From: Pelagimonas sp050633425
Lineage (GTDB): Bacteria > Pseudomonadota > Alphaproteobacteria > Rhodobacterales > Rhodobacteraceae
Direction of reading: 5' to 3'
DNA: 64,000 nt
Assembly: GCF_050633425.1 (NCBI RefSeq)
Contig: NZ_JBOEGM010000014.1
Coordinates: 1-64,000, forward strand
The position numbers and the translations under genes were made by a program. Below the pieces are notes generated by a model. That model was not told the origin of the DNA and made no database searches. It saw only the letters and a list, made by a program, of their open reading frames with translations. This document shows, in pieces, positions 1 to 9,771 of this stretch. Within the stretch, counting starts at the first letter, position 1. Each line of letters opens with the position of its first letter.

Positions 1-1802
1 CCCCCAGCCGGAACAGACCCCCATGTGTCATTTAGCTGCCAGATCAACGTGCCCATGCAATGCGGTTTGAGACTGCGCCAATAGCTCACCGCTGTTTGGA
101 TCGCCAAGCCCTGCTGCACCTGACTGAGATAGACAAAGTTGGGGAAATCCACCGGGAACCGAAAATAGCGAAACATGGTTTCGGCGATGCGGGCGTTACC
201 ACCGGCATTTTTCTGGTGGCTCTCCATCACAGGCGACGCAATGTTGTGGTCGGCAGTCGCGGCAAACCGTTTGATCACCGGCATCGACGGATAAGATTGA
301 AACCCGAATTCAGAACAGAACCGCGGCTGCACATCGCGGTAATGCTCAAAGTCACGACCTTCGTGCCAAACGGACCAAAAATGCATATCGCCCGAGCTGT
401 CATCATGCCACGCATCTCCAAAAGACAGCGGGCCCGGCGACGGCGATGACGGCCACCAATTGACGCCCGGATCCACCGCTTTCAACGCCTTTTCAATCGT
501 CCGATTCAGCCGGTCATAAGCAACCAAATAGCGGTCACGATCCGCGATGCTTTCTTCATACCACGTCAGCGCTCCGATCATTTCATTGTCGCCACACCAA
601 AGCGCCAAAGATGCCCGATGTTGCAAACGGCGGGCGTTATCAATGATTTCCGTCTCAACTTCGGCCAAAAACGCATCATCCGCCGGGTAGAGCGAACAGG
701 CAAACATCGCGTCTTGCCACACCATCAGCCCAAGCTCATCGCAAAGATCGTAGAAGGTCTCGCTTTCATACCAACCGCCGCCCCAGACCCGGATCATATT
801 CATGTTGGCCTGCACCGCCGAGGTCAGCAAATCGCGCAACATGTCGGGGTTTGTTTTACCGGGCAGCGCGTCTTCGGGAATCCAGTTGGCCCCCTTGGCA
901 AACACATCGCGTCCATTGACCTGAAAGGTAAAACTGCGCCCGATGTCATCGGGTTCCGATATCAGACGCATGTCGCGCAGGCCAATTTTTCGCCTCGCAA
1001 CCGCCGTGCCCACAGTCACAACCAGCTCGTGAAGCGGTTGCGCCCCCTGCCCTGCGGGCCACCACAGGTCCGGGTTCTCGATCTCAAAATCAAAAATGGC
1101 CCGATCCCCGATCATGCGCCCCGGTGTCTGCTCTCCGCACAACTCTGCCTGACAATCTGGCGCCTGCCCTTCAATCAGCGCCGTGATCTGCACGCGCACC
1201 AGACCATCATGATGGTCCTGATGCACCAAGACATCGGCGATGCGCACTTCGCTGAGCGGCTCAAGTGACAGCTCACCATAAAGCCCGCTCGGCATCAGGG
1301 CGGCGTTCTAATCCCAGCCAAAATCGCATTGCGGCTTGCGCAGCATATTGCCATTCGGAACCGGGAAATTCTTAGTGTACGGAACGAAAAACGGTTGCGC
1401 GTCTTGTGCGGCATTGGCCGCCTTGGTCGGTGATGCAAAGGTGATCGCAATGTCGTTTTGCCCTCGTTCCAGCACCTCTGACAGATCAACCCGATAACGG
1501 CGAAAGGCGTTTTGCGCCTCAAGAACCACGCGGCCATTCACCTCAATACGCGCCACACAATCCAGTTTGGACACCACCAAAACCTGCGCTGTGTCTTGTA
1601 CCTCAAACTGACAGCGCACGGTCCAATCCCGGTCCGCGATCCAGCGCACGTCATACTCGTTTTGCCCCCAATACGGGTCCGGTATCAGGCCGCGATCCGC
1701 CATCGCACTCACAATATCGCCCGGTAAATCCATTTCAAATTGGAATTCCCCAAGATGGTCGGACACTGACCAACTGCCCAAAAGCGATAAGGGTGCATCC
1801 AT
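1..1802 (-). pseudogene. Beta-mannosidase (GH2), interrupted by an in-frame amber codon and cut by the window edge
   Basis: Glycoside hydrolase family 2 enzyme releasing beta-mannose from oligosaccharides. Reading leftwards from ATG 1802, 164 codons run to TAG at 1310-1308, and the same frame then stays open to base 1. The stop falls in the conserved family motif FGWDW, giving FGWD-stop-NAALMPSGLYGEL, so one base change (TGG to TAG) explains it. Downstream are WCGDNE (acid/base Glu, codon at 582-584) and CSEFGFQSYPS (nucleophile Glu, codon at 309-311). Both catalytic residues therefore lie after the stop, and the product would be inactive unless the stop is read through or is a sequencing error. 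A GTG at 1874 is also in frame, but ATG 1802 has a purine-rich RBS and leaves the operator at 1842-1855 upstream. Family members are usually about 800 residues; about 600 codons are visible here. Confidence 0.85.
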
Positions 1803-1841
1803 CACACCGCCCCCCTCATCACCCCCTTTACCACCAAATAC

Positions 1842-1855
1842 CGAAATCGATTTAG
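1842..1855. promoter_or_regulatory. Candidate LacI-family operator upstream of the GH2 gene
   Basis: The sequence cgaaatcgatttag has a palindromic core AAATCGATTT. It lies about 40 bp upstream of ATG 1802. It resembles the sites at 57192, 59830 and 59849, which flank the LacI-family regulator gene and its sugar-transport neighbours. Control by that regulator is inferred. Confidence 0.5.
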
Positions 1856-1956
1856 TTTCTTCGTAAATGGACACCGTAATTCCCCACCTTCACTGCTCTT
1901 TCGCAATCTGAGGCACCAAATGAGGGTTTGCAATGATTAGTTTACCGCTAACATGC

Positions 1957-1972
1957 CCCGCCACCGGGCGGG
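1957..1972. terminator. Weak GC-rich hairpin after the histidine kinase gene
   Basis: CCCGCC and GGCGGG pair around a 4-nt loop, just past the kinase stop codon on the minus strand. No T-run follows, so it is only a possible terminator between the kinase and the GH2 gene. Confidence 0.3.
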
Positions 1973-1981
1973 CCTTCGACG

Positions 1982-3991
1982 TCAGTTTGACGTTTTTGCC
2001 GATAACAAAGCCCGGTTGATCGCCACCAGTAAATCGCTGCGCCGCACAGGTTTGACCAACCGGATGTCCTCCCGGCGCAATCCATTGCCATGCACTTTGG
2101 CTTCATTGGCGTATCCCGACAAAAACACAATCGGCAGATCACTGCGTATTTTGCGCAATTCCTGTGCAAGCCCCGGCCCCTGCAATTGCCCCGGCATGAC
2201 AATGTCAGTCAACAAAACATCGAATGCGCCGTCGTTCAGATATATCTCTTTTGCGTGATCGCCACTTTCCGCAAGCGTGACTTGGAACCCCGCCGCAGTG
2301 AGCGTCGCCTCAAGCAATTTGGCCACATCGGGGTTGTCTTCTGCGACCAAAATGCGGTGTCTGACCGTCAAAACCGGCTCGGGCTCAGGATCAGGGACGC
2401 TTTCGCCAAGATCATCATCCATCACTTTGAAAAACATATTGAACGTCGTGCCGACCCCAACTTCGGAATAGACCCGCAGCGTGCCTTTTGACTGTTTCAA
2501 AAACCCCTGCACCATCGAAAGCCCGAGCCCGGTTCCCAGTCCGTCGGCTTTGGTAGTGAAAAACGGGTCAAAAACCAGATTGAGCTTATCCTCAGGGATG
2601 CCATGCCCCGTGTCGCTGATGGAGAGAACCGTATAGCGCCCCGGCTCCAGATCCTCGTGCCGGTCCGAGATATAGTCTTGATCAACATGCATATTACAGG
2701 TTTCAATGGTGATCTTGCCACCGCTGGGCATGGCGTCTCTGGCATTGATCAACAGGTTCAAAACAGCACTTTGCGCCAGCGATTGATCCGCCTCCGCAAT
2801 CCAGAGATCCTGCGCCAGTGAGGTGCGAATTTCGATATTCGCGGGCAAGGCTCTGAGCGACCAGTCTGTCATACTCGCGATCATGGTGTTTAGGTTCAGC
2901 GGCTTGGGGTCCAGCGGAGCTTTGCGCGCATAGCTCAGCATGTTTTTAGTCAGCTCTGCGCTGTTCAAGGCCGCTGAAATGCCCGCATTAATGGCCCGAA
3001 GCCGCGACGGATCGGTTTCGTCGTCGGTCAACAGTTCAAGATTGCCCAGAATGACGGCCAAATGATTGTTGATATCATGCGCCACACCACCAGCGAGCTT
3101 GCCAACCGCTTCAAGTTTTTGCGACTGCCTCAACACCGCCTCGCGGTGGATTTCATCCGTGACGTCTTGCGATGTGCCATAATGGCCAATGGCGCGGCCA
3201 GAAATCCCCATCTCAATTTCACCCTGAACCCGCACAAACCGAATGTCACCGCTTGCGTGAAAGATCCGGCTGGTAAATCCAAACGGTTCACCGGTTTTAA
3301 TTGCCGCCTCAATCGTTTGATCGACCATCTCGATATCGTCATGGTGAATGCGGCTACGCAGCCAGGTGATCGACGCAGGCTTGTCACTTGGCTCAAGCCC
3401 GTGGATCACAAACATACCGTCCGACCAGCGAGACGATCCGGTTTCCAAATCAACATGCCAATTGCCGACCTTGGCCAAACGTTCCGCCATTCGAAACGTT
3501 CGTTTTGACCGTTCCAAACTGTCGGCATCCTGCAAAACGCTGACCATCTTATAGGGGGTGCCATCCTCCCTTCGAATGGCAAAACCCTTGGCCGCAAGGT
3601 ATCGGTATTCGCCGCTTCCATGGCGACTTCTGAGTTTTATTTCATAGGGTTTGCCCTCTTCCAGATGGGCGCGCATGGCCTCTTGGGCGATGGGGCGATC
3701 ATCTTCGTGCATAAAGTGCTCTCGCAGCTCTTGCACGCTCATGGGCCTGGTCGCATCGACCCCAAACAGACGCGCCAAGCCTTCGCTTAACTGCACCTGA
3801 TTGCTGATCAAATCCAGAACGAGCACCCCGACGTTCGCCATCTTGAGGGCTTCGGGCAATATGTCAGGGTCGAGTTCGTGGAGGTCCGCAAACAACCTCT
3901 CGTCTGGTCGTGTCACTTTCCAAATCCCTAAGCTTTTCTTACCTCTGCCCGACCAGAGTAGCCAGTTTCCTGCATCTGGCAACTCACACAT
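1982..3991 (-). CDS. Hybrid sensor histidine kinase, PAS-PAS-HisKA-HATPase-REC, soluble
   Basis: Cytoplasmic two-component sensor of 669 residues. Two PAS-type domains span about 45-160 and 165-280. The H-box AGGVAHDINNHL puts the phospho-accepting His near 305. The ATPase carries an N-box (NLLINARDAM, about 412-421), a G1 box (DTGHGIPED) and a G2 box (GTGLGLSM). A C-terminal receiver domain (about 546-665) has the acidic pair ED at 551-552 and the phospho-acceptor Asp near 596 (LLTDIVMPG). No signal peptide or membrane segment is visible, so it probably senses an internal cue or a PAS ligand. It is transcribed divergently from the Liv operon with about 200 bp between. No dedicated response regulator lies next to it, and the signal is unknown. 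Confidence 0.9.
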   Translation of the reverse strand: MCELPDAGNWLLWSGRGKKSLGIWKVTRPDERLFADLHELDPDILPEALKMANVGVLVLDLISNQVQLSEGLARLFGVDATRPMSVQELREHFMHEDDRPIAQEAMRAHLEEGKPYEIKLRSRHGSGEYRYLAAKGFAIRREDGTPYKMVSVLQDADSLERSKRTFRMAERLAKVGNWHVDLETGSSRWSDGMFVIHGLEPSDKPASITWLRSRIHHDDIEMVDQTIEAAIKTGEPFGFTSRIFHASGDIRFVRVQGEIEMGISGRAIGHYGTSQDVTDEIHREAVLRQSQKLEAVGKLAGGVAHDINNHLAVILGNLELLTDDETDPSRLRAINAGISAALNSAELTKNMLSYARKAPLDPKPLNLNTMIASMTDWSLRALPANIEIRTSLAQDLWIAEADQSLAQSAVLNLLINARDAMPSGGKITIETCNMHVDQDYISDRHEDLEPGRYTVLSISDTGHGIPEDKLNLVFDPFFTTKADGLGTGLGLSMVQGFLKQSKGTLRVYSEVGVGTTFNMFFKVMDDDLGESVPDPEPEPVLTVRHRILVAEDNPDVAKLLEATLTAAGFQVTLAESGDHAKEIYLNDGAFDVLLTDIVMPGQLQGPGLAQELRKIRSDLPIVFLSGYANEAKVHGNGLRREDIRLVKPVRRSDLLVAINRALLSAKTSN

Positions 3992-4130
3992 GGCATTTAG
4001 GCCAGCAACTCAGCCCTTTGCGCAAAAACTCCGCACCCCGGCTCTTGGGTTTCAAATGTCACCGTCTTCGCCCCGTCCGCCACCCGGCAAATGGTCCGTC
4101 AAATGGCTCAATAAACGATGATCTGAATCG

Positions 4131-4152
4131 TTGACATGAATTGTGATTCATG
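4131..4152. promoter_or_regulatory. Promoter and candidate TetR operator of the Liv operon
   Basis: A consensus -35 hexamer TTGACA lies at 4131-4136; the matching -10 is weak. An inverted repeat CATGAA-N6-TTCATG (4135-4152) overlaps the -35 and the spacer. Its core ATGAA-N6-TTCAT (4136-4151) has the same arms and spacing as the palindrome at the TetR gene promoter (14592-14607). Repression by that TetR protein is inferred. Confidence 0.5.
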
Positions 4153-4193
4153 TTTCACATTTAGACAGGAGAGAGCGAATGGGAGGAACAACA

Positions 4194-5375
4194 ATGACCA
4201 GGTTTTTGAAATCCGGGGTGGCGGTTTTGGCGCTGGCCCTTGCAACAGCGGCCAGTGCGGAAATTCGCGTTGCCCATGTCTATGGCAAGACTGGCCCGTT
4301 TGAGGCTTATGCCAAACAATCCCATGACGGGCTGATGATGGGGCTGGAATATGCCACCGGCGGCACCATGGAAATTGACGGCGAAAAAATCGTTGTGATC
4401 GAAAAAGACACCCAGCTTGACCCGGCCACGGGCCGCAGCTTGTTGGCCGAAGCCTATGGAGACGATGACGCCCATATCGCCGTTGGTCCGGTTAGCTCGG
4501 GTGTGGCGCTGGCCATGTTGCCCGTCGCCGAAGAATACGAACGTGTGTTGATCGTCGAACCTGCCGTCGCCGACAGCATCACAGGCTCGGCCTGGAACCG
4601 CTACATTTTCCGCACCGGTCGCAATTCGTCTCAGGATGCGATTTCCAACGCGGTTGCCCTGGGTGGCGACGGGGTGACGATTGCGACTCTGGCGCAGGAT
4701 TACGCCTTTGGTCGTGATGGGGTCTCGGCGTTCAAAGAGGCGCTCGAAGCCACAGGGGCCAAAATCGCCCACGAAGAATATGTTCCCACCGACACCACCG
4801 ATTTCACCGCTGCGGCCGAGCGGATTTTTAACGCCATGCAGGGGGAAGACGGCAACAAAAAGCTGTTCATCATCTGGGCCGGTGGCGGCAATCCGATGTC
4901 GAAAATCAACGCTATGGATCCGTCGCGCTTTGGGGTTGAGATCGCAACCGGCGGCAACATTCTGGCCGCATTGAAAGCCTACAAAGAGCTGCCCGGCCTC
5001 GAAGGGGCGACCTATTACTACTACGAAATCCCGCAAAACCCGGTGAATGAGTGGCTCGTCAAAGAGCATTTTGACCGTCACGGCACCCCGCCCGATTTCT
5101 TCACCGCTGGTGGTATGGCTGCAGGCATCGCCGTGGTTGAGGCAATCAAAAAAGCCGGTGGGGCCGATGACACTGACGCCCTGATCACCGCGATGGAAGG
5201 CATGGAGTGGGACACGCCCAAGGGCAAAATGGTCTTCCGCGCCGAAGATCACCAGGCCATGCAGCCGATGTATCATTTCCGCACTGAAATTCAGGACGGC
5301 AAAGATTACGGCGTCCCGGTTCTGGTCCGCGAAATCGGTCTGGATGAGATGAAGATCCCGCTGCGCAACCAATAA
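4194..5375 (+). CDS. ABC transporter substrate-binding protein, branched-chain amino acid/amide family
   Basis: Periplasmic binding protein of about 393 residues in the Peripla_BP_6 (LivJ-like) family. Start ATG 4194 follows a strong GGGAGG ribosome site and gives a signal peptide ending ATAASA before EIRVAHVYG; an earlier in-frame ATG at 4143 would add a non-signal extension. The mature part has the family's two-lobe pattern (KTGPFEAYAKQSHDG near the start, ATLAQDYAFGRDG mid-protein). It is the first gene of an operon with two ATPases, two permeases and a hydrolase. The nearby CoA-ligase operon and shared operator suggest an organic acid or aromatic carboxylate ligand, not an amino acid, but ligand residues cannot be read from sequence alone. 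Confidence 0.9.
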   Translation: MTRFLKSGVAVLALALATAASAEIRVAHVYGKTGPFEAYAKQSHDGLMMGLEYATGGTMEIDGEKIVVIEKDTQLDPATGRSLLAEAYGDDDAHIAVGPVSSGVALAMLPVAEEYERVLIVEPAVADSITGSAWNRYIFRTGRNSSQDAISNAVALGGDGVTIATLAQDYAFGRDGVSAFKEALEATGAKIAHEEYVPTDTTDFTAAAERIFNAMQGEDGNKKLFIIWAGGGNPMSKINAMDPSRFGVEIATGGNILAALKAYKELPGLEGATYYYYEIPQNPVNEWLVKEHFDRHGTPPDFFTAGGMAAGIAVVEAIKKAGGADDTDALITAMEGMEWDTPKGKMVFRAEDHQAMQPMYHFRTEIQDGKDYGVPVLVREIGLDEMKIPLRNQ

Positions 5376-5385
5376 TGCGCAGCGC

Positions 5386-5420
5386 GCAGAGGGGCTGTTC
5401 GTGACAACAGGCTCCTCTGC
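5386..5420 (+). promoter_or_regulatory. Intra-operon stem-loop after the binding-protein gene
   Basis: GCAGAGGGGCTGTT pairs with AACAGGCTCCTCTGC with one bulge. There is no T-run. Hairpins at this position often stabilise the binding-protein mRNA or attenuate downstream transcription, raising binding protein over membrane components; that role is inferred. Confidence 0.45.
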
Positions 5421-5448
5421 ACCTAACCCCCTCTGATCTATAGGCGAA

Positions 5449-6216
5449 ATGATGAACCAGGTGCTTCTGGAAACGGACGGATTGACCGTGCGGTTTGGCG
5501 GGCATGTCGCGGTGGATGCCGTGACATGTGCCTTTCACGCCGGTGAACTCACCGCGATTGTCGGCCCCAACGGCGCAGGCAAAACCACCTATTTCAACCT
5601 GATTTCCGGCCAGATTCCCGCCAGCTCGGGCCGGGTCGCGTTGATGGGTGATGACATCACCCGCCTGTCTGTCTCCGAGCGCTGCCAGCGTGGCCTCGGT
5701 CGGGCCTTTCAGCTCACCAACCTGTTTCCCGGCCTCTCCGTGCTGGAAAACGTCCGCCTCGCCATTCAGGCCCATCGCGGCGCGCGCGCCTCGCTGTTCA
5801 GCCTTGCCGACAGCCACCACGCCGTCACGGTCGAGGCCATGTCGGTGCTGGAACGCGTCCGCCTTGATACGCTCAAAACCCAAACCGTGTCCGAACTCAG
5901 CCACGGCAACCAGCGCAAGCTTGAGGTTGCCATGCTCATCGCGCTTGATCCCAAGGTGTATATGTTCGACGAACCCACCGCCGGGATGAGCGTTGACGAA
6001 GCCCCGGTTGTCCTTGATCTCATCGCCGAACTCAAAGCCGAGCGTGATCGCACCATCCTTTTGGTCGAACACAAGATGGACGTGATCCGCACCCTCGCGG
6101 ACCGCATCATCGTTTTGCACAATGGCGCATTGGTCGCTGATGGCGATCCGGCGACGGTGATGGCCTCGGACGTTGTCCAAGATGCCTATATGGGCAAGGA
6201 GCTCGCCGATGTTTGA
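5449..6216 (+). CDS. Liv-type ABC transporter ATP-binding protein (LivG-like)
   Basis: Cytoplasmic ATPase of 255 residues. Walker A is GPNGAGKTT (about 43-51). The signature region reads ELSHGNQRKLEVAM and Walker B reads VYMFDEPTAGM, followed by the switch His in LLVEHKMDVI. The insert NLFPGLSVLENV is typical of LivG/BCA ABC proteins. The signature is SHGNQ instead of LSGGQ, a known variant in this subfamily. It overlaps the next ATPase gene by 8 nt, so the two are probably translationally coupled. Confidence 0.9.
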   Translation: MMNQVLLETDGLTVRFGGHVAVDAVTCAFHAGELTAIVGPNGAGKTTYFNLISGQIPASSGRVALMGDDITRLSVSERCQRGLGRAFQLTNLFPGLSVLENVRLAIQAHRGARASLFSLADSHHAVTVEAMSVLERVRLDTLKTQTVSELSHGNQRKLEVAMLIALDPKVYMFDEPTAGMSVDEAPVVLDLIAELKAERDRTILLVEHKMDVIRTLADRIIVLHNGALVADGDPATVMASDVVQDAYMGKELADV

Positions 6217-6946
6217 TCACACAACCGCCCCAATCCTAACGCTTCAGGACGTCCACACAGACATCGCCCAATACCACATCTTGCATGGCGTCGATCTGAG
6301 TGTCGAACGCGGCGCGGTGACCATGCTTTTGGGCCGCAACGGCGTCGGCAAAACCACAACCCTGCGCACCATCATCGGCTTGTGGAAGGCGCGCCAAGGC
6401 ACGATCACCTTTAACGCACAAGACATCACCCAGGCCCCGACCCCGGCCCGCGCCCGTGCTGGCATTGGGTTTGTGCCCGAAGACATGGGCATTTTCACCG
6501 ATCTGACGGTCGAAGAGAACATGACCCTCGCCGCCGTCTCTGGCCCGCTTGATCCTGCGCGACGCGATTGGATTTTCACCGCCTTCCCACCGCTCAAAAC
6601 CTTTTGGACCTCCGAGGCCGGGAACCTTTCTGGTGGTCAAAAACAGATGTTGTCCATCGCCCGCGCCATGGCCGAAGAGCGTCAACTTTATCTGATCGAC
6701 GAACCCACCAAGGGCCTTGCCCCGGCCATTGTCTCCACCATGGCCGCCGCGCTCAAGGAGCTCAAAAATCAAGGGGCCAGTATATTGATGGTCGAACAGA
6801 ATTTCGCCGTCGCCAAAGCCATCGGGGACTACGCCGCAGTCATGGAAGACGGACGCATCACCTGGTCTGGCACCATGCAAACCCTTGCCACTGACACCGC
6901 GCTCCAGGAACAACTGATGGGCCTCAGCATGGAGGCCGGCGCATGA
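6209..6946 (+). CDS. Liv-type ABC transporter ATP-binding protein (LivF-like)
   Basis: Second ATPase of the importer, 245 residues from ATG 6209, which overlaps the preceding stop. Walker A is GRNGVGKTT, the signature is NLSGGQKQML, Walker B is LYLIDEPTKGLAP and the switch His is not in its usual place (LMVEQNFAVA has Gln, as is normal for LivF). The motif GIGFVPEDMGIFTDLTVEENM matches the LivF Q-loop region. It overlaps the first permease gene by ATGA. It should form a heterodimer with the upstream ATPase. Confidence 0.9.
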   Translation: MFDHTTAPILTLQDVHTDIAQYHILHGVDLSVERGAVTMLLGRNGVGKTTTLRTIIGLWKARQGTITFNAQDITQAPTPARARAGIGFVPEDMGIFTDLTVEENMTLAAVSGPLDPARRDWIFTAFPPLKTFWTSEAGNLSGGQKQMLSIARAMAEERQLYLIDEPTKGLAPAIVSTMAAALKELKNQGASILMVEQNFAVAKAIGDYAAVMEDGRITWSGTMQTLATDTALQEQLMGLSMEAGA

Positions 6947-7977
6947 CCACCCTCGCCCCTGATCACAAACCGACCTTTGCGTCGATCCCCCTGACCGAAC
7001 GTATCGCAACGGCCCTGCCCGTCCTGTTGGTGCCAATCCTTGTCGTGCTTGGATTCCTCGCCATCGGCAATCCCTCCAGCTGGCTCACACTTACCGTGTC
7101 GGGCCTTGCCATGGGCATGATGATCTTTGTCATGGCCTCGGGTCTGACGTTGGTCTTTGGCCTGATGGATGTGATCAACTTTGGCCATGGCGCGTTCATT
7201 TCCGTCGGGGCCTTTGTCGGCGTTTCGGTGCTCTTTGGCCTAAGCCATTGGGCCGGTGCGCCCTCTCTCGTCCTCAACCTCGCCGCCATCCTTTTGGCGG
7301 TTCTTGCAGCCATGGCCGTCACCGGCCTGCTCGGCTGGGCGTTTGAGAGGATCATCGTCAAACCGGTCTACGGTGCGCATCTCAAACAGATCCTTGTTAC
7401 CGTTGGCGGCCTCATCGTCATCGAACAAATGATCCATGTGATTTGGGGGCCCGAGGAAATCTTTCTCACCCGCCCTGAAATGCTCAAAGGCTCAATCACC
7501 TTCTGGGGGGCCGCGCTCGAAAAATATCGCCTGTTGGCCGTCGCCATCGGCCTCATCTTGTTCATCGCCATGCGCTTGACGTTCCGCCGCACCAAAATTG
7601 GCCTGATCGTGCGCGCCGGGGTCGAAAACGGCGAAATGGTCGAGGCGCTCGGCTACCGTTTGCGCATCGTCTTTATCGGCGTCTTTGTCGCGGGCTCTGC
7701 GCTCGCCGGATTGGGCGGCACCATGTGGGGCCTCTACCAAGAGGTCATCACCGCCGGCATGGGCGAAGAAATGATGATCCTTGTCTTTATCGTCGTGATC
7801 ATCGGCGGGCTTGGCTCGGTCGAAGGCGCGTTTATCGGGGCGCTCTTGGTCGGCCTGCTGCAAAACTACATCGCGTTTTTGGAACCGAAACTGGCGCTCA
7901 TCTCCAATATCGGGCTGATGACCGCAATCCTGATGTGGCGGCCTCAGGGCATGATGCCCGTTGTCAAAGCGAAGTGA
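6943..7977 (+). CDS. Liv-type ABC transporter permease (LivH-like)
   Basis: Inner-membrane permease of 344 residues with about eight hydrophobic segments. The family motif GLMDVINFGHGAFISVGAF (about 65-84) is characteristic of LivH, and IIVIIGGLGSVEGAFIGALLVG near 280 matches the conserved C-terminal loop. The start codon overlaps the upstream stop as ATGA. It pairs with the next permease to form the translocation pore. Confidence 0.9.
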   Translation: MTTLAPDHKPTFASIPLTERIATALPVLLVPILVVLGFLAIGNPSSWLTLTVSGLAMGMMIFVMASGLTLVFGLMDVINFGHGAFISVGAFVGVSVLFGLSHWAGAPSLVLNLAAILLAVLAAMAVTGLLGWAFERIIVKPVYGAHLKQILVTVGGLIVIEQMIHVIWGPEEIFLTRPEMLKGSITFWGAALEKYRLLAVAIGLILFIAMRLTFRRTKIGLIVRAGVENGEMVEALGYRLRIVFIGVFVAGSALAGLGGTMWGLYQEVITAGMGEEMMILVFIVVIIGGLGSVEGAFIGALLVGLLQNYIAFLEPKLALISNIGLMTAILMWRPQGMMPVVKAK

Positions 7978-7987
7978 GGGCCAAGCC

Positions 7988-9040
7988 ATGATCATGTCAC
8001 TCATCTCCGGCGACGCCCCGCGCTCGCGTATCCTCACCCTTGTTGTTCTGGCGATCTTCCTTGGCCTCGCCCTTGCACCGTTTTTGTTCCCCGGCGTGCG
8101 ATCGCTCGACACCGCGGCGCGCATTTCGGTCTTTATCGTCCTCGCCGCCAGTTACGACTTGTTGCTCGGCTACACAGGCGTTGTCAGCTTTGCTCACACG
8201 ATGTTTTTTGGTATCGGTGCCTATGGTGTTGGCCTTGCGTCTTTGCATATGGGCCGTGGCTTTGGGGCGCTGATCGTTGGTGCGACCGGCGGCGCGATCC
8301 TTGCCGCCATCCTCGCCTTTGTCATCGCGCTGTTTTCACTGCGCGTGCGTGCCATTTTCTTTGCCATGATCACTCTGGCCGTAGCCTCGGCCGTCGCGGT
8401 TTTGGTCAGCCAAATGTCATGGCTCACCGGGGGCGAAGACGGGTTCACCTTCAAAATCCCCAAAGCGCTCGGCCCAGCCAACCGTATGGGCGAATTCGCG
8501 GGCACCAAAATCACCGGGAAACTGTTGAACTATTACCTGATCTTCATCTGCTCTGTTGCGCTCTTCCTCTTGATGTTGCGCGTGGTGAATTCGCCGTTTG
8601 GCCGCGTGCTCCAGGCCATCCGCGAGAATGACTTTCGCGCCGAAGCCATCGGCTATCGTGTGGTCTGGTATCGCACGGTTGCCACCTGCCTTTCCGCCGC
8701 CATCGCCGCGCTGGCGGGGTCACTTTTTGCGCTCTGGCTACGCTATGTCGGCCCCGACACCACGCTCAGCTTTGCCATCATGCTTGATCTGTTGTTGATG
8801 GTCGTCATCGGCGGCATGGGTACGATCTGGGGCGCGGCCATTGGCGCAACCCTGCTCGTCTTGGCGCAAACCTATCTCCAAGACCTCATGGGAAGCGCCG
8901 CCACCGCAACCGAATTCCTCCCCCTGCTCTCACGATTGCTTGACCCGGATCGGTGGCTCTTGTGGCTTGGAGTGTTGTTTATCCTATCGGTCTATTTCTT
9001 CCCCACCGGCATTGTTGGTCGGCTTCGGGGCGACAAATGA
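7988..9040 (+). CDS. Liv-type ABC transporter permease (LivM-like)
   Basis: Inner-membrane permease of about 350 residues. Start ATG 7988 follows GAGGG and lies 10 nt after the previous stop. SYDLLLGYTGVVSFAHTMFFGIGAY and VIGGMGTIWGAAIGA are LivM hallmarks. Multiple hydrophobic helices span the length. Its stop overlaps the hydrolase start (ATGA), so the hydrolase is part of the same transcript. Confidence 0.9.
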   Translation: MIMSLISGDAPRSRILTLVVLAIFLGLALAPFLFPGVRSLDTAARISVFIVLAASYDLLLGYTGVVSFAHTMFFGIGAYGVGLASLHMGRGFGALIVGATGGAILAAILAFVIALFSLRVRAIFFAMITLAVASAVAVLVSQMSWLTGGEDGFTFKIPKALGPANRMGEFAGTKITGKLLNYYLIFICSVALFLLMLRVVNSPFGRVLQAIRENDFRAEAIGYRVVWYRTVATCLSAAIAALAGSLFALWLRYVGPDTTLSFAIMLDLLLMVVIGGMGTIWGAAIGATLLVLAQTYLQDLMGSAATATEFLPLLSRLLDPDRWLLWLGVLFILSVYFFPTGIVGRLRGDK

Positions 9041-9771
9041 CCAAGGTGATTTTCCTCCATGGCTGGACCATGCGCGGCGCGCTCTTTGACTTTGTTTCGG
9101 CAGAATTCGACGCCATTGCGCCCGATCTGCCCGGCCATGGTGCCAACATCGCCAAAAGCGGAACGCTGGAAAACTGCACCGAGCAGTTGCGCGATCTGCT
9201 GTGGAGCAACGGCCCCTCTCTTGTGGTTGGCTGGTCCATGGGTGCCGCCATCGCTTGGAACTACATCGCCCGGCACGGCACCCGGCAAATCAGCGGCCTT
9301 GTGACACTGGACATGAGCCCCAAACCCGTTGCCACACCGGATTGGCCGCATGGTTTGATCGGCCAGACACCCGTACGCCAGGCCGCCACAACTCTGGAAA
9401 TCCATCACAACTGGCCCCAAGCGGCGGAAAAGATCGCCACAACCATGTTTGCCACCAAATCCGGGGCCCCCGGTTTCACACGCGATCAGGCGCTGGCGCA
9501 AATCCTGTCAAACGATCCGGCCGTTATGGCGGCCTATTGGGATGAGATGATGGCGCTCGATCTACGCGACACTATCGCCAAGATTGACGTGCCTTACCTC
9601 GTGGGGTTTGGTGCCAAAAGCAGGGTCTATTCCGCCCAAACGGCCCAATGGTTGGCGCAAACCGCCCCCAACGCCAAAACCCACACATTCCCCCATTCAG
9701 GCCATAGCCCGCATCTTGAAGAGCCGCAGGCGTTTGTTGACACGCTCAAGGATTTTGCCGCCGATCTTTAG
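9037..9771 (+). CDS. Alpha/beta hydrolase at the end of the Liv operon
   Basis: Cytoplasmic hydrolase of 244 residues starting at ATG 9037 inside the permease stop. The oxyanion loop FLHGW is near residues 6-10. The nucleophile elbow GWSMGA places Ser at about 67, and the catalytic His lies in HSGHSPHLEEP near the C terminus. The size and FLHGW start resemble small esterases of the BioH/pimeloyl-ester type. Four-nt overlap with the permease gene indicates it acts on the imported compound, perhaps an ester or lactone. The substrate is not readable from sequence. Confidence 0.8.
   Translation: MTKVIFLHGWTMRGALFDFVSAEFDAIAPDLPGHGANIAKSGTLENCTEQLRDLLWSNGPSLVVGWSMGAAIAWNYIARHGTRQISGLVTLDMSPKPVATPDWPHGLIGQTPVRQAATTLEIHHNWPQAAEKIATTMFATKSGAPGFTRDQALAQILSNDPAVMAAYWDEMMALDLRDTIAKIDVPYLVGFGAKSRVYSAQTAQWLAQTAPNAKTHTFPHSGHSPHLEEPQAFVDTLKDFAADL

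Noticed and set aside
4161..5372. Long open frame antisense to the Liv binding-protein gene (403 codons)
   Set aside because: It mirrors a well-supported gene, has no family-like sequence and contains histidine-rich antisense composition typical of GC-rich shadows.
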